The notes under the pieces: model-generated
Databases searched by the model: none
The model's input: the letters and a program-made list of their open reading frames with translations, nothing else
What the model was told of the DNA's origin: nothing
Part shown: in pieces, positions 41,961-51,799 of the stretch
Layout: every line of letters starts with the position of its first letter
Position numbering within the stretch: the stretch's first letter is position 1
Assembly: GCA_900107575.1 (NCBI GenBank)
Contig: FNQX01000023.1
Location: 1 to 63,371, forward strand
DNA from: Lachnospiraceae bacterium NK3A20
GTDB taxonomy: Bacteria > Bacillota > Clostridia > Lachnospirales > Lachnospiraceae
DNA length: 63,371 nt
Direction of reading: 5' to 3'
Position numbers and translations under genes: made by a program

Positions 41961-43949
41961 ATGAGTTCAGAAAATCTTAACAAAACTACCGCCACGGCGG
42001 CACAGAGCAGCGCCTCTTCCCCCGCGTCGAACGGTTCCGGCGCCGATGTCGCCGCGATTATGAAAAAATACGACCGTGAGTCCAACACCCGCCTCTGGAC
42101 AGGCAAGGCCAGAATCGCCGTCCGCTGCATCCTCGCGGCTTTCTCTCTGTGGTGCATCTGGGTGACGCTGTTCGCGACGTTCCTCGAGGAAATCCGCCTC
42201 ACCTCCTTTCTGGGGCTCATCATCCTGATGGGATTTCTCATCTACCCCGCGAAGAAGGGCGAGCAGCGCGCCAACTACATGCCCTGGTACGACATCGTGA
42301 TGATGGTCGCGGGCACAGCCGCTTTCCTGTATTTCACCTTCGATGCCAACAATATTATCCAGCAGGGCACCAGGTTCCAGCCCTACCAGATCGCGATCGG
42401 CATCGTCGGCATCGCCGCGCTCATCGAAGTCACGAGACGGTGCGTCGGCCTCCCGATCCTGATTGTCGCGGGCTTCTTCCTGATTTATGCGCTGAGCTAC
42501 GGCCTCACGAACCCCTCCTTCTTCGGCAGAGTGCGCTACCTCGTGCGGAACCTCTTCTATACGAAGGAAGGCATCTTCTCGACGCCCATCAACGTCTGCT
42601 CTAAGTACATCGTCGTCTTCATCATCTTCGGCGCTTTCCTCGAGCGGACCGGCATCTCGAATTTCTTCATCCAGCTGGCCAACTGCGTGGCAGGACGCTA
42701 CGCCGGCGGTCCCGCGAAGGTCGCGGTCATCTCCTCCGCCCTCTGCGGCATGGTGTCCGGCTCCTCCGTCGGCAATACCGTCACGACCGGTTCCGTCACC
42801 ATCCCGATGATGAAAAAAACAGGCTACAAGCCAGAATTCGCCGGTGCGGTTGAGGCCGCTGCCTCGACAGGCGGACAGATCATGCCGCCCATCATGGGCG
42901 CGGCTGCTTTCCTCATGGCGGATTTCGTCGGCGTGCCTTACTCCGATATCATTATCCGCGCGATCCTGCCGGCCATCCTGTATTTCACCGGCATCTTCAT
43001 CGCGGTACACCTGGAAGCGAAGAAACTCGGCCTCTCCGGCATCCCGAAGGAACAGCTGCCGAAGGCCGGCAGGCTTCTTCGGAAAATCTACCTGCTCCTT
43101 CCCCTGGTCATGCTGGTCGTCTGGGTGTCCGGCAACTTCATGACCATGCAGAGGGCGGCAAGCTACGCGATCGTGCTCTCCATCGTCGTCTCACTCTTCG
43201 ACAAAGAGAACCGCATCACCCCCGCCAAGATCCTTGACGCGCTCGTTTCGGGCGGCAGGAGCAGCATCACCGTCGCAGCGGCCTGCGGCGTTGCCGGCAT
43301 CATCTCCGGCTCCATCACCATGACGGGCCTTGCCAACGAGCTCATCAACGGCATCATCTCCGTTGCCAACGGGAGGCTCATCATCGCGCTGTTCCTGACC
43401 ATGCTCTGCTGCATCGTCCTCGGCATGGGTGTGCCGACGACCGCGAACTACTGCATCATGGCGGCGACCACCGCGCCGATCCTCATCCGCATGAACGTAC
43501 CTCCGCTCGCCGCGCACTTCTTCGTATTCTATTTCGGCATCGTCGCGGACATCACACCGCCCGTCGCGCTGGCTGCTTACGCAGGTTCCGCCATCGCGAA
43601 ATCGAATCCGATGAAGACGGCATTCAACGCGTCGAAGCTCGCCATCGCCGTATTCATCGTGCCGTACGTGTTCTGTTTCAGTCCCGCGATGCTGCTCATC
43701 GACACCACCGCGCTCAAGGTGGTGCAGATTTTCATCACCTCGCTCATCGGCATCTTCGGCGTCTCCGCAGCCCTCGAGGGCTTCCTCAAGGTGAAGATGA
43801 ACCCGGCAGTCCGCGCGGCCCTCGCGATCGGCGGCATCCTGCTGATCGATCCTTCCCTGATGACGGACATCGTAGGCCTTGTCCTCATCGCCGCAGGCAT
43901 TGCTGTCCAGTACCTCTCCGCGGCAAGACAGCGCGTCAGCGCAGCGTAA
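41961..43949 (+). CDS. TRAP transporter permease, fused 4TM/12TM (TAXI type)
   Basis: The ATG follows AAGGAGGCCC. The 662-residue protein joins the small (DctQ) and large (DctM) subunits: four helices up to about residue 170, then a DctM-like core with SGSSVGNTVTTGSVTIPMMK, STGGQIMPPIMGAAAFLMA and GMGVPTTANYCIMA. Sodium-driven uptake of the ligand delivered by the upstream lipoprotein is expected. A terminator follows directly. The operon has two genes. Confidence 0.93.
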   Translation: MSSENLNKTTATAAQSSASSPASNGSGADVAAIMKKYDRESNTRLWTGKARIAVRCILAAFSLWCIWVTLFATFLEEIRLTSFLGLIILMGFLIYPAKKGEQRANYMPWYDIVMMVAGTAAFLYFTFDANNIIQQGTRFQPYQIAIGIVGIAALIEVTRRCVGLPILIVAGFFLIYALSYGLTNPSFFGRVRYLVRNLFYTKEGIFSTPINVCSKYIVVFIIFGAFLERTGISNFFIQLANCVAGRYAGGPAKVAVISSALCGMVSGSSVGNTVTTGSVTIPMMKKTGYKPEFAGAVEAAASTGGQIMPPIMGAAAFLMADFVGVPYSDIIIRAILPAILYFTGIFIAVHLEAKKLGLSGIPKEQLPKAGRLLRKIYLLLPLVMLVVWVSGNFMTMQRAASYAIVLSIVVSLFDKENRITPAKILDALVSGGRSSITVAAACGVAGIISGSITMTGLANELINGIISVANGRLIIALFLTMLCCIVLGMGVPTTANYCIMAATTAPILIRMNVPPLAAHFFVFYFGIVADITPPVALAAYAGSAIAKSNPMKTAFNASKLAIAVFIVPYVFCFSPAMLLIDTTALKVVQIFITSLIGIFGVSAALEGFLKVKMNPAVRAALAIGGILLIDPSLMTDIVGLVLIAAGIAVQYLSAARQRVSAA

Positions 43950-43975
43950 TACAAGATCTCCTCAAAAGTGACAGA

Positions 43976-44016
43976 AGGGCACACGCATCACCCCGGTGAT
44001 GTGTGTGCCCTTTTCT
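43976..44016 (+). terminator. Terminator between TRAP permease and hydA
   Basis: GGGCACACGCATCACC and GGTGATGTGTGTGCCC pair around a CC loop, followed by TTTTCT. It may also stop the convergent hydrogenase operon. Confidence 0.9.
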
Positions 44017-44031
44017 AATTGTCCTATTCCC

Positions 44032-45792
44032 TCACGGCTCGATCGCGTTCATGGTCCAGCCGAAGTGGTCGGTGTGGAGCAGCTCCTCCGCCCTCTCGGA
44101 GAGCGGGCGTTCCAGGTAGTCGCTGTAGAGCTTCTGGATGTCCGGGTTGTCGTGACTGTAGCGCAGCGGCATAGCTTCGTCGAGACGATGGAGCACCTCG
44201 CCGCGCAGCTTCCTGCGGTCGATGTCGTCCATGTGGACGGGCTGACCGCCGCCGCCCGCGCAGCCGTTCGGGCAGGCCATGATCTCCACGAAATCGTAAT
44301 GCACGTTGCCACGCAAAATCTCCCTGCACAAGAGGTCTGCATTGGCGAGGCCGGAGGCGACGGCGACGCGCACCTCTGTTCCTTTAATGTCGATCATCGC
44401 CTCTCTCCAGGGCGTGTCGACGCTCTTGCCGCTGCGGATCGGCCGGAACGCATCCATGTCCGGATTCTCTCCGCTCACGAAATAGTAGGCAGTCCTGAGC
44501 GCCGCTTCCATGACGCCACCCGTGACGCCGAAGATCACGCCTGCGCCGGAATAGTCCCCCATCACCTTGTCAAAGGGCGACTCGGGCACACGGGTCACGG
44601 AAATGTTGTTGGCGCGTACCATGCGGTTGATCTCTCGCGTCGTCAGCACATAGTCGACGTCAGACAGGCCGTCCCGGTTCTTCATGGTCGGGAGCGCGGC
44701 CTCCTCCTTCTTCGCAATGCAGGGCATGATCGACACGACGCGGATTTTCGAAGGATCCACGCCGATCTTCTCAGCGAAATAGCTCTTGATCACCGCGCCG
44801 AACATCTGGTGCGGGCTCTTGGAGGTCGAGAGCTGCCCGGTAAGCTCCGGATAGCGTGCCTTGAGGAAGCGCACCCAGCCGGGGCAGCAGCTCGTGAACA
44901 TCGGATACTGCTCGAGATCGCCCTTTGCCTTGCGCGTCAGAAACTCGCTCGCCTCCTCCATGATGGTGAGGTCCGCGGAGAAGCTGGTATCGAAAACATA
45001 GTCGAAACCGCAGGCGCGCAGGATACCACAGAGGCGATTCACGGTCGCATCGTTCGGCGACATTCCCATCTCCTCGCCCCAGGCGGTGCGGATCGCCGGC
45101 GCGATCTGCGCGACGGTAATAATATCCGGATCCGAGATGCACCTTGCGACCTTCTCGATGTCCGATCTCTCCGTCAGCGCCGCCGTCGGGCAGTGCACGA
45201 TACACTGGCCGCAGAGCGTGCAGTCGGCTTCCCGCACATCGCGGTTGCCTGCCACGTCCACTCTTGTCCAGCCGCCGGTACCCACGAGGTCCCAGACGTG
45301 CATCGACTGGATGTTGTCGCAGACCTGAATGCAGCGCATGCACTTGATGCAGCGCGTGTTGTCGCGGATGAGCGGGAAGGATTTCGGCCACTGGACGGCC
45401 TTGCCCTTCGGGATATCCTCGAAATATCCGTCCATGTCCAGGTCGAAATCGTTGCAGAGCTGCTGCAGCCTGCAGTTGCCGCTGCGCACACACTGGGAAC
45501 ATCTCCCGTCGTGCTGGCTCATGAGAAAGGAGAGATTCGTCCGCGCATAGTTGCGCACGCGCAGGCTGTCCGTCGTGACCTTCATCCCTTCCCGCACCTT
45601 CGTAATGCAGGAGGGGATCAGCTTGTCCTCTCCCTCGACGGCAACACTGCACAGTCTGCACCCGCCGATTTCGTTGATGCCCTTCTCATAGCACAGGTGC
45701 GGGATGGTGATCCCGTTGCTCTCTGCCGCTTCCAGAATCGTCATGCCCTCGGGGACAGAGATATCCTGATGATTGATCGTGATGTTTACCAT
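44032..45792 (-). CDS. hydA: [FeFe] hydrogenase catalytic subunit
   Basis: The 586-residue protein has an N-terminal [2Fe-2S] domain (HLCYEKGINEIGGCRLC), a His/Cys [4Fe-4S] segment (HDGRCSQCVRSGNC), two ferredoxin clusters (CIKCMRCIQVC and CTLCGQCIVHC), and the H-cluster domain with TSCCPGWVRF (L1), IMPCIAKKEEA (L2) and ACPNGCAGGGGQP (L3). All H-cluster cysteines are present. The ATG overlaps the upstream flavoprotein gene by 7 bases after GGAGGTC. The layout, with a GltD-like partner, fits the group A2 class of [FeFe] hydrogenases, whose physiology is poorly known. Maturases HydEFG are not in the window. Confidence 0.93.
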   Translation of the reverse strand: MVNITINHQDISVPEGMTILEAAESNGITIPHLCYEKGINEIGGCRLCSVAVEGEDKLIPSCITKVREGMKVTTDSLRVRNYARTNLSFLMSQHDGRCSQCVRSGNCRLQQLCNDFDLDMDGYFEDIPKGKAVQWPKSFPLIRDNTRCIKCMRCIQVCDNIQSMHVWDLVGTGGWTRVDVAGNRDVREADCTLCGQCIVHCPTAALTERSDIEKVARCISDPDIITVAQIAPAIRTAWGEEMGMSPNDATVNRLCGILRACGFDYVFDTSFSADLTIMEEASEFLTRKAKGDLEQYPMFTSCCPGWVRFLKARYPELTGQLSTSKSPHQMFGAVIKSYFAEKIGVDPSKIRVVSIMPCIAKKEEAALPTMKNRDGLSDVDYVLTTREINRMVRANNISVTRVPESPFDKVMGDYSGAGVIFGVTGGVMEAALRTAYYFVSGENPDMDAFRPIRSGKSVDTPWREAMIDIKGTEVRVAVASGLANADLLCREILRGNVHYDFVEIMACPNGCAGGGGQPVHMDDIDRRKLRGEVLHRLDEAMPLRYSHDNPDIQKLYSDYLERPLSERAEELLHTDHFGWTMNAIEP

Positions 45793-47621
45793 TCGAGTGA
45801 CCTCCCTCCTCTGAAGAGCCCGTTGCCGAACCTGTCACAACGAAGACAGCGCGAGCATTCCTGGAATGCTTCCTCGTCCGTCATGCCTTCCGTGACCAGC
45901 CGGAAATCTCCGGCAATGTTGTCGATTTCTCTGGAGCGCAGATTGACCCTGCCGCAGGGAGGCGTATTCGTCATTTCCGGCTGCGGCACATCCACGAGCA
46001 CCGTGATCGTGTGCTGGAAGCCGAGGAAAGAATCAATATTGTCAGCGGCCACCTTGCCTGCCGCCACGGCGAGGATCACCGTCGCGGGGCCCGACACCGC
46101 GTCGCCACCTGCGAAAACATTCCCGCTCCCCGGCACGAAGCTCGAGAGCTCCGCGTCGATCGCGCCGCGGTTGGTCTTCATGCCGCTCTCTTCAAAGGGC
46201 TTGGAGTGAATGGACTGACCGATCGCCACGACGACATAGTCGCAGGGGATGCGAACGGGTTTCGCCGAGGAGGGCCGCACACCGGTCCTGCCGCCGCGAT
46301 CCACCGTAGAAATAATCTGCGGCTGCGCCCAGAAGGCCACCACCTTCCCTGCATCATCCAGCTCAATGTGGTGCGGCGCATAGAGGGGCAGAATCCTCGC
46401 GCCTTCCGTCTGTGCCTCGCTCACCTCTTCGGGCAGCGCCGTCATATCTTCAATCCGCCTGCGGTAAACGGTCGTCACCCTGGCAGCTCCCAGGCGCAGC
46501 GACGTCCTCGTCGCGTCCATCGCGACATTCCCACCGCCGACCACGACGACGCGCTTGCCCTTCATATCCGGGATCTCACCCTCGCCGACACCGCGCAGCA
46601 TCTCGACGGCGGAGACAACATTCTCTCCGTCCTCGCCCTCGATGCCGAGCTTCCTGTGGTCGTGTGCACCGATCGAGAGATAGACCGCGTCATAGTCCCG
46701 CTTGAGCTCATCGACCGAAACGTCCGTGCCGACATTGATGTTCACCCAGGCTTCGACGCCGGTCTTTAAGATATAGTTGATATCGCTGTCCAGCACGTCC
46801 TCCGGCAGGCGGTAATTCGGTATGCCGTAGCGCATCATACCGCCGAGCTTCGCGCGCTGTTCATATACCGTGACCTTGTGTCCCATGAGCGTCAGATAGT
46901 AGGCAGCCGTAAGACCTCCCGGCCCGCCGCCGACCACCGCGACCTTTTTGCCCGTCGGATCCGCCTTGGGCGGCGCGGGGATGTCCCCTGCATGGTCGAC
47001 CGCGTAGCGTTTGAGCGAACAGATATTGATCGGCGCGTCGACAATCGCTCTGCGGCAGCTGATCTCACAGGGATGCTCACAGACATATCCGCAGGCCGCA
47101 GGGAACGGATTGTCCTTGCGGATGAGCCGCACCGCGTCCTCGTACCTGCCCGCCTTGATGAGGGCAATGTAGCCCGGCACGTCGATGTGCGCGGGACACG
47201 CCGCCGTACAGGGAATCGACTGCTCAATGCCGTAGGCGCAGCGCCCCTCCCTGATATGTTCGAGGAAATCGTCGCGGAAGCCGTGCAGGCCCCGAAGGAC
47301 CAGCTCTGCCGTCTCATACCCGATCGCACAGTCCGCCGTGTCACGGATGACCGTGCAGGCATCCTCGATCCGCTCCAGAATGTCCTCCCCCGCTTCACCG
47401 TAGATAACAGAGCGGATCATTTTCTCGACCTGCCCCAGACCCACACGGCACGGTACACATTTGCCGCAGCTCTGCGCGTGGGCCGTCCGAAGGAAATTGA
47501 GCAGCATATCGACCGGACACAGTCCCAGAGGACTGGCCGCGATACGCCGCTCCATGTCGGTGTACAGGCCCTGGAGCACCTTCTGCCCCTGGCCCGTCTT
47601 CTCGATGATCAACCTGGCCAT
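45786..47621 (-). CDS. Hydrogenase-linked flavoprotein: NuoF-tail plus GltD-like fusion
   Basis: The 611-residue protein starts with a NuoF C-terminal [4Fe-4S] domain (AQSCGKCVPCRVGLGQ). A double-cluster domain of the GltD/DPD family follows (CTAACPAHIDVPGY, then CGYVCEHPCEISCRR), then two Rossmann folds for FAD and NAD(P)H (KVAVVGGGPGGLTAAYYL and VVVVGGGNVAMDATRTSLR). A last Cys cluster is CSRCLRCDRFG. It should move electrons between NAD(P)H and HydA, possibly with ferredoxin. It lies in a two-gene operon with hydA. The NuoF FMN and NADH half is absent, so the NAD(P)H site must be the GltD one. Confidence 0.9.
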   Translation of the reverse strand: MARLIIEKTGQGQKVLQGLYTDMERRIAASPLGLCPVDMLLNFLRTAHAQSCGKCVPCRVGLGQVEKMIRSVIYGEAGEDILERIEDACTVIRDTADCAIGYETAELVLRGLHGFRDDFLEHIREGRCAYGIEQSIPCTAACPAHIDVPGYIALIKAGRYEDAVRLIRKDNPFPAACGYVCEHPCEISCRRAIVDAPINICSLKRYAVDHAGDIPAPPKADPTGKKVAVVGGGPGGLTAAYYLTLMGHKVTVYEQRAKLGGMMRYGIPNYRLPEDVLDSDINYILKTGVEAWVNINVGTDVSVDELKRDYDAVYLSIGAHDHRKLGIEGEDGENVVSAVEMLRGVGEGEIPDMKGKRVVVVGGGNVAMDATRTSLRLGAARVTTVYRRRIEDMTALPEEVSEAQTEGARILPLYAPHHIELDDAGKVVAFWAQPQIISTVDRGGRTGVRPSSAKPVRIPCDYVVVAIGQSIHSKPFEESGMKTNRGAIDAELSSFVPGSGNVFAGGDAVSGPATVILAVAAGKVAADNIDSFLGFQHTITVLVDVPQPEMTNTPPCGRVNLRSREIDNIAGDFRLVTEGMTDEEAFQECSRCLRCDRFGNGLFRGGRSLEW

Positions 47622-47697
47622 AGCTGTCTATCCCTCTCTTTCACGTTGCCGCGCCCGACCACGGACGCCATCACTGATCGTATCGTAACACATCGAA

Positions 47698-47703
47698 TGT
47701 CAA
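47698..47703 (-). promoter_or_regulatory. Possible -35 of the hydrogenase operon
   Basis: Minus-strand TTGACA with TACGAT at 15-bp spacing (47677-47682). Spacing is short, so this is tentative. Confidence 0.3.
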
Positions 47704-47750
47704 ATTATCAGACCTGGCCGCCTGATATTTCCATCTGAGGCAAATTCTGC

Positions 47751-47756
47751 TAGAAT
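47751..47756 (+). promoter_or_regulatory. Extended -10 of the DUF3048 gene
   Basis: TGCTAGAAT, with a weak TTTCCA at the -35 position (47728-47733). Confidence 0.45.
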
Positions 47757-47827
47757 AGGAACCGTTAGTTCCGCATGGCCTCCGCAGAAACAAGGGCGCG
47801 CCAGAGCATAATAAAAGGAGAATGTGT

Positions 47828-48847
47828 ATGTTCAAAAAGATTGCCTCATTCGTATTAGCTGCAGGCCTTGCGATCACCTCCCTGACAGGCGCGCTCCCTG
47901 TCCAGGCACAAGCTACCTACCCCAGCGAGCTCACGGGTCTGCCCGTCAGCACAGCGCTGCAGAGCCAGCGTCCGGTCGCGGTCATGGTCGACAACGACAT
48001 CCGCAGCTATCCGCATTACGGCGTAGCTGACGCTGACATCGTCTATGAGCAGGTCAACTCCATGGCGAACAACCGCATCACGAGACTGATGTGCCTCTAC
48101 AAGGACTGGGGCGCCGCGGCGAAGCTCGGCAACATCCGTTCAACGAGACCCACCAATATCCTGACCGCCATTGAATACAACGCCGCGCTCGTGCATGACG
48201 GCGGCCCTTACTACATTAATAACTATCTGAAGAGCACCGGCATCGCCGATCTCGACAACCGCTATGTTCCCTACTCCCGCGTGAATAACGGCAAGGCCGT
48301 CGAGTTCACGGAGTACGCGCTCACAGGAGACATCGCAAAGAGTTTCACCCTGCGCGGCATCTCTCCTGCCTATACCGTAAATCCAGGCAGCCACTTCACT
48401 TTCAATCCGGCGAACACTGACCTTGCGGCGAAATATCCCGCAGCCGTCATCCCCGCGAACCTTGTAAACCTCGCTGGCAACTTCCCGAACACCGCGAGCC
48501 AGCTCGTCTACAACGCGGCGACCGGAACCTATGATTACTACACCTTCGGCAAGCCGAGCGTGGACGCGGATACGAACAAGCAGGTTTCCTTCCAGAATGT
48601 CATCCTGCAGGACGTTGCGACCTACCAGTATGACGCAAACGGCTACCTCATCTACAACGTCATCGGCGCCGGCGTCGGATTCTACTGCACGAACGGCAAG
48701 TGCACACCGATCTCCTGGGCCAAGGGCTCCGAGACAGGCAAGACCATCTACTACGATGTGAACGGCGCACCGCTCTCCATCAACCCCGGCAAGACCTACA
48801 TCGGCCTGATCCCGCAGGACAGTGCGGCACAGACGATCATCCAGTAA
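47828..48847 (+). CDS. DUF3048 domain protein, secreted
   Basis: The ATG at 47828 is spaced correctly from AAGGAGA; the ATG at 47822 abuts that site. A signal peptide (FVLAAGLAITSLTGALPVQA) ends near residue 28. The DUF3048 core carries PVAVMVDNDIRSYPHYG, ADADIVYEQVNSM, LGNIRSTRPTNI and a GPYYINNYL stretch, as in Bacillus YerB. The family is extracytoplasmic and its function is unknown. There is no lipobox Cys, unlike YerB, so this member is probably soluble or processed. A strong terminator follows. Confidence 0.9.
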   Translation: MFKKIASFVLAAGLAITSLTGALPVQAQATYPSELTGLPVSTALQSQRPVAVMVDNDIRSYPHYGVADADIVYEQVNSMANNRITRLMCLYKDWGAAAKLGNIRSTRPTNILTAIEYNAALVHDGGPYYINNYLKSTGIADLDNRYVPYSRVNNGKAVEFTEYALTGDIAKSFTLRGISPAYTVNPGSHFTFNPANTDLAAKYPAAVIPANLVNLAGNFPNTASQLVYNAATGTYDYYTFGKPSVDADTNKQVSFQNVILQDVATYQYDANGYLIYNVIGAGVGFYCTNGKCTPISWAKGSETGKTIYYDVNGAPLSINPGKTYIGLIPQDSAAQTIIQ

Positions 48848-48857
48848 GGATAGAATA

Positions 48858-48912
48858 ATACAGCAGCCCCTCTCCCAGGTTTGATCCTGGGAGAGGGGCT
48901 GCTGTATTATTC
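48858..48912. terminator. Strong bidirectional terminator
   Basis: AATACAGCAGCCCCTCTCCC pairs with GGGAGAGGGGCTGCTGTATT around a short loop. It separates the DUF3048 gene from the convergent GH105 gene. Confidence 0.9.
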
Positions 48913-49037
48913 ACCATTCTGTATGTACTTCTTCTCTATCCGCTCTGTCCACGCTGGCATTTTCTCTGCCAATGCTCCATCTGCTCGAATCTATCATCTA
49001 TTCTCCAGGCGATCAATCGAATAGGCAGAGAGGGCTA

Positions 49038-50162
49038 CTACCTCTGGATAAAGTTGAGTGCCTCGGCGAGAGCGACCATGGTCAGAGACTGGCCGTACGC
49101 CATCGGCGCGATGAGGATATTCTTATAATGATCGGCATCCATGCCCATGCCGGTGCCGCCGGAGACGCCCAGAACCGTACCATCTTCATCAATCTGCCGC
49201 AGGATGGCATTGACAGCCCGGGTCGCACACTCCGTATAGCCATCATCCAGAATCCCCATGGAGATACCCTTGAGAATGCCTGCCGTAATCGCCGCGGAGC
49301 CTGATGTTTCCTCATAACTTGTGGGATCATCCAGCACCGTGTGCCAGAGGCCGTTCGTGCCCTGCAGCGCCCGCAGTGCCTTTGCCTGCGCACGGAACGT
49401 GTCGATGACGAAGGTGCGGATGCCGGGATTGAGCATGCCCTTGAACATGTCCAGCCACTCGAGGATCCCTAACGTGAACCAGCTGTTGCCGCGGCACCAG
49501 AAGATGCCGCCGAAATTGTTGCGCTCGTTGAACGTCCAGCCGTGGTAGAACAGGCCGCTCTTTTTGTCATACAGATACTTGATGTGCATCAGAACCTGAT
49601 GGATGCTCTCATCAATCCATTCGGCATTCTGATACCTCTGTCCCATCCGATTCAAGAAGAGCACCGTCATGAACAGCGTGTCGATCCACATTTCATTCTC
49701 GTTGAGACGCACGCCCTGACGGTCGCCGTTCGCGCTCGTAACGTGCTGGAAGCCGCCCTCTTCCGTCCGGGGCAGACAGGTCATGAGCCATTTCGCCCAG
49801 TCGACACACAGCGCCTCGAATTCCGCATCCTGCACCTTCTCATTCAGAATGGACAGAGACAGGAGCGGCGTCGTGGTATTGATATTGCGGGAGGGAAGGC
49901 CCTCTTTGATATTGTCACGGAACCACTGCACCAGGAAGTCCACGTAAGCATCACTGCGCTCCGCCTGCATGATCTTGATCAGACCGTAAAGACCGACGCC
50001 CTGCGGCCAGTCCCATTCCCGGATGCCAAAGTCGCGTTTGAAAAACCCGACTGCCTCGCCGGATTTCGCCAGATCTTCCTCGTTGGCAGGCCCGTCCAGA
50101 TGCATCAGCTTATCCGTGACGCGTGCCAGCTTCGCTCTCAGTTCCTTCTCATTTATGTCCAT
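49038..50162 (-). CDS. GH105 unsaturated rhamnogalacturonyl hydrolase
   Basis: The 374-residue protein is an (alpha/alpha)6 barrel of the GH88/GH105 group. It contains IREWDWPQGVGLYGLIK, NENEMWIDTLFMTVLFL (catalytic Asp in WIDT), YHGWTFNERNNFGGIFW, CRGNSWFTLGILEWL and YEETSGSAAITAGIL. It removes the unsaturated uronic acid left by pectin lyases and is cytoplasmic here (no signal peptide). An AAAGGAT site precedes the ATG. Together with the alpha-galactosidase at the left edge it suggests use of plant glycans. Confidence 0.92.
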   Translation of the reverse strand: MDINEKELRAKLARVTDKLMHLDGPANEEDLAKSGEAVGFFKRDFGIREWDWPQGVGLYGLIKIMQAERSDAYVDFLVQWFRDNIKEGLPSRNINTTTPLLSLSILNEKVQDAEFEALCVDWAKWLMTCLPRTEEGGFQHVTSANGDRQGVRLNENEMWIDTLFMTVLFLNRMGQRYQNAEWIDESIHQVLMHIKYLYDKKSGLFYHGWTFNERNNFGGIFWCRGNSWFTLGILEWLDMFKGMLNPGIRTFVIDTFRAQAKALRALQGTNGLWHTVLDDPTSYEETSGSAAITAGILKGISMGILDDGYTECATRAVNAILRQIDEDGTVLGVSGGTGMGMDADHYKNILIAPMAYGQSLTMVALAEALNFIQR

Positions 50163-50452
50163 AGACTTATCCTTTCACACCGTCATTTGCGTTGGCCCCA
50201 GCTCAATTTACATCGCATCAAGCCGTGTAAACACGCCTGTCTGCTCATAAATTTCGCTGTGCTGAATAGTTACACACATTGTAGCAAAGCGGTGCGCAGA
50301 GAAAAGCCCGGATTTTGCCTGTTTCCGCGGTATACTGCGCAAAGTTTGTCCTGGCGCAAACACGGCAGCTATTCTCCGGTTTATCGCGCAAATAATCCGT
50401 GTTGGAAGCATCTTCTTCAGTTGATTCCCTGCCACTACAGGAACCTGCTCCC
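50163..50452. other. Intergenic region between GH105 and gtfB
   Basis: About 290 bp with no credible gene on either strand. A GH105 promoter is expected on the minus strand near 50180-50260. No terminator for gtfB was identified; the stop codon is at 50453. Confidence 0.35.
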
Positions 50453-51799
50453 TCACCACAGGTTTCGGTAGCGCTCCGGATCTTCCGCCATTGCCTGCAC
50501 TTCCTGCTGCCGGATGAGTTCTGCCCTCTGAGTCATGTCTCGGAGCAGGAGGCGCACGCAGCCTGCCAGCTCGTCCGGAGAATGGAAGATGGCTTCCGGT
50601 GCCGTGAAATTCTTCTGATGTACCGTATTCTCAAAGCCCAGCACGGGGATTCTGTGCAGGAATGCCGTCCGCACCGCGTCCAGGATCTCTCCGCCGTGAT
50701 TGATATCCAGATAGATGCCGCAGCTTCGTTGCAGCTTCTCAGCAGCGGGAATGGTAATATTCGGCTGCAAATCCACATTGGGGTACCTGGAGAACACCAT
50801 CAGCCGGTCCGACATTTCCGTCAACGCGCCGATGTGGAACGTCACCTCCGGCAGCGCTTCCACAATGGCTCCCAATTGCTCAATCCGATCGGAATTGGTG
50901 AGGATCAGGGCAGCCTTCCTGTTTTCCCCACCCTCCTCAAAGGGATAGACATAGCCAAGGAGCGAGAAGACGTCTCTGCTGCCGCCGAGTGAGAGGATCT
51001 TCTCAAAGGCCGCGTGCGACTGGACCATGATCCTCTGCGTTCTGCCGCCTTTCGGGATCTCTTCAAGGAGGAGCTTCATATTGCCGGGCAGCTCGTCCCC
51101 CACACTCTCCTGCCAGAACAGGATGTCGTCCCCCCGTATGCCGTGTTCTGTCCATAACCCCCGTTCCGCGAAGAAAGGATTCGAGAGGGAATTGTAGCAG
51201 ATTCTCGAAAGGTCCAGCCCGCTGCGCAGCAGATAGTAGAGCGTGAACTCCCACAGGCTGTGGAACACGTGCTGCGCGCCGCCATCCGTCACATAGTCCG
51301 TCAGAACAATCTCCCCCGCGGGGTAGTTCTCATAGATGACATCCCTTCCCTTTTTATCCGTCCAGATTTTCAGGATGTTGTGCCCATCGCCGTCCATGAT
51401 GACCCGCGCCATGCGGCGGCCGTACCGGTTGTAATCATCGCAGGAGCGCACCTTCCCCTCATCGTCCAGCCAGTCAACAACCCGCACACGGCGAAGATAG
51501 AACGGCTCCTGATAGAAGATTCTGGCGCGGAGCTTCTCGTAGTCGCGGATCTCTCCGCTGGTCCCCGTGCCACTGAGCTGCCAGTACGGCGGGATTGGAA
51601 CCTCATTGAAAAATAAGGGCGCAGCCCCCTCCGCCTCATCTATTCCGTCGCCGATATAGAATGCGTACGGGGAGGTGAAGCCATCCGGAAGATAGCCGTT
51701 GTACGCGATGGAGACGCCGCGCACCCCCGGATCCGCAAAGGTCAGAGAATGCAGAAGGAGCTCCGCCTGCGTATTATATTCATCTGTCAGCAGTATCAT
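50453..51799 (-). CDS. gtfB: Accessory Sec glycosyltransferase GtfB
   Basis: The 448-residue protein has the split fold of GtfB: an N-terminal non-catalytic half (LLLHSLTFADPGVRGVSIAY, GEIRDYEKLRARIFYQ) and a degenerate GT-B half lacking the sugar-nucleotide Glu motif. GtfB is the chaperone-like partner of GtfA in O-GlcNAc addition to the Ser/Thr-rich adhesin. It overlaps gtfA by 20 bases, after GGGGAGGAATG. It is the last gene of the accessory Sec operon. The family call rests on position and pattern. Confidence 0.88.
   Translation of the reverse strand: MILLTDEYNTQAELLLHSLTFADPGVRGVSIAYNGYLPDGFTSPYAFYIGDGIDEAEGAAPLFFNEVPIPPYWQLSGTGTSGEIRDYEKLRARIFYQEPFYLRRVRVVDWLDDEGKVRSCDDYNRYGRRMARVIMDGDGHNILKIWTDKKGRDVIYENYPAGEIVLTDYVTDGGAQHVFHSLWEFTLYYLLRSGLDLSRICYNSLSNPFFAERGLWTEHGIRGDDILFWQESVGDELPGNMKLLLEEIPKGGRTQRIMVQSHAAFEKILSLGGSRDVFSLLGYVYPFEEGGENRKAALILTNSDRIEQLGAIVEALPEVTFHIGALTEMSDRLMVFSRYPNVDLQPNITIPAAEKLQRSCGIYLDINHGGEILDAVRTAFLHRIPVLGFENTVHQKNFTAPEAIFHSPDELAGCVRLLLRDMTQRAELIRQQEVQAMAEDPERYRNLW

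Noticed and set aside
43996-46209. Long plus-strand open frame opposite the hydrogenase gene
   Set aside because: It is the antisense shadow of GC-rich hydA; it has no family pattern and no ribosome site, while hydA has all motifs.
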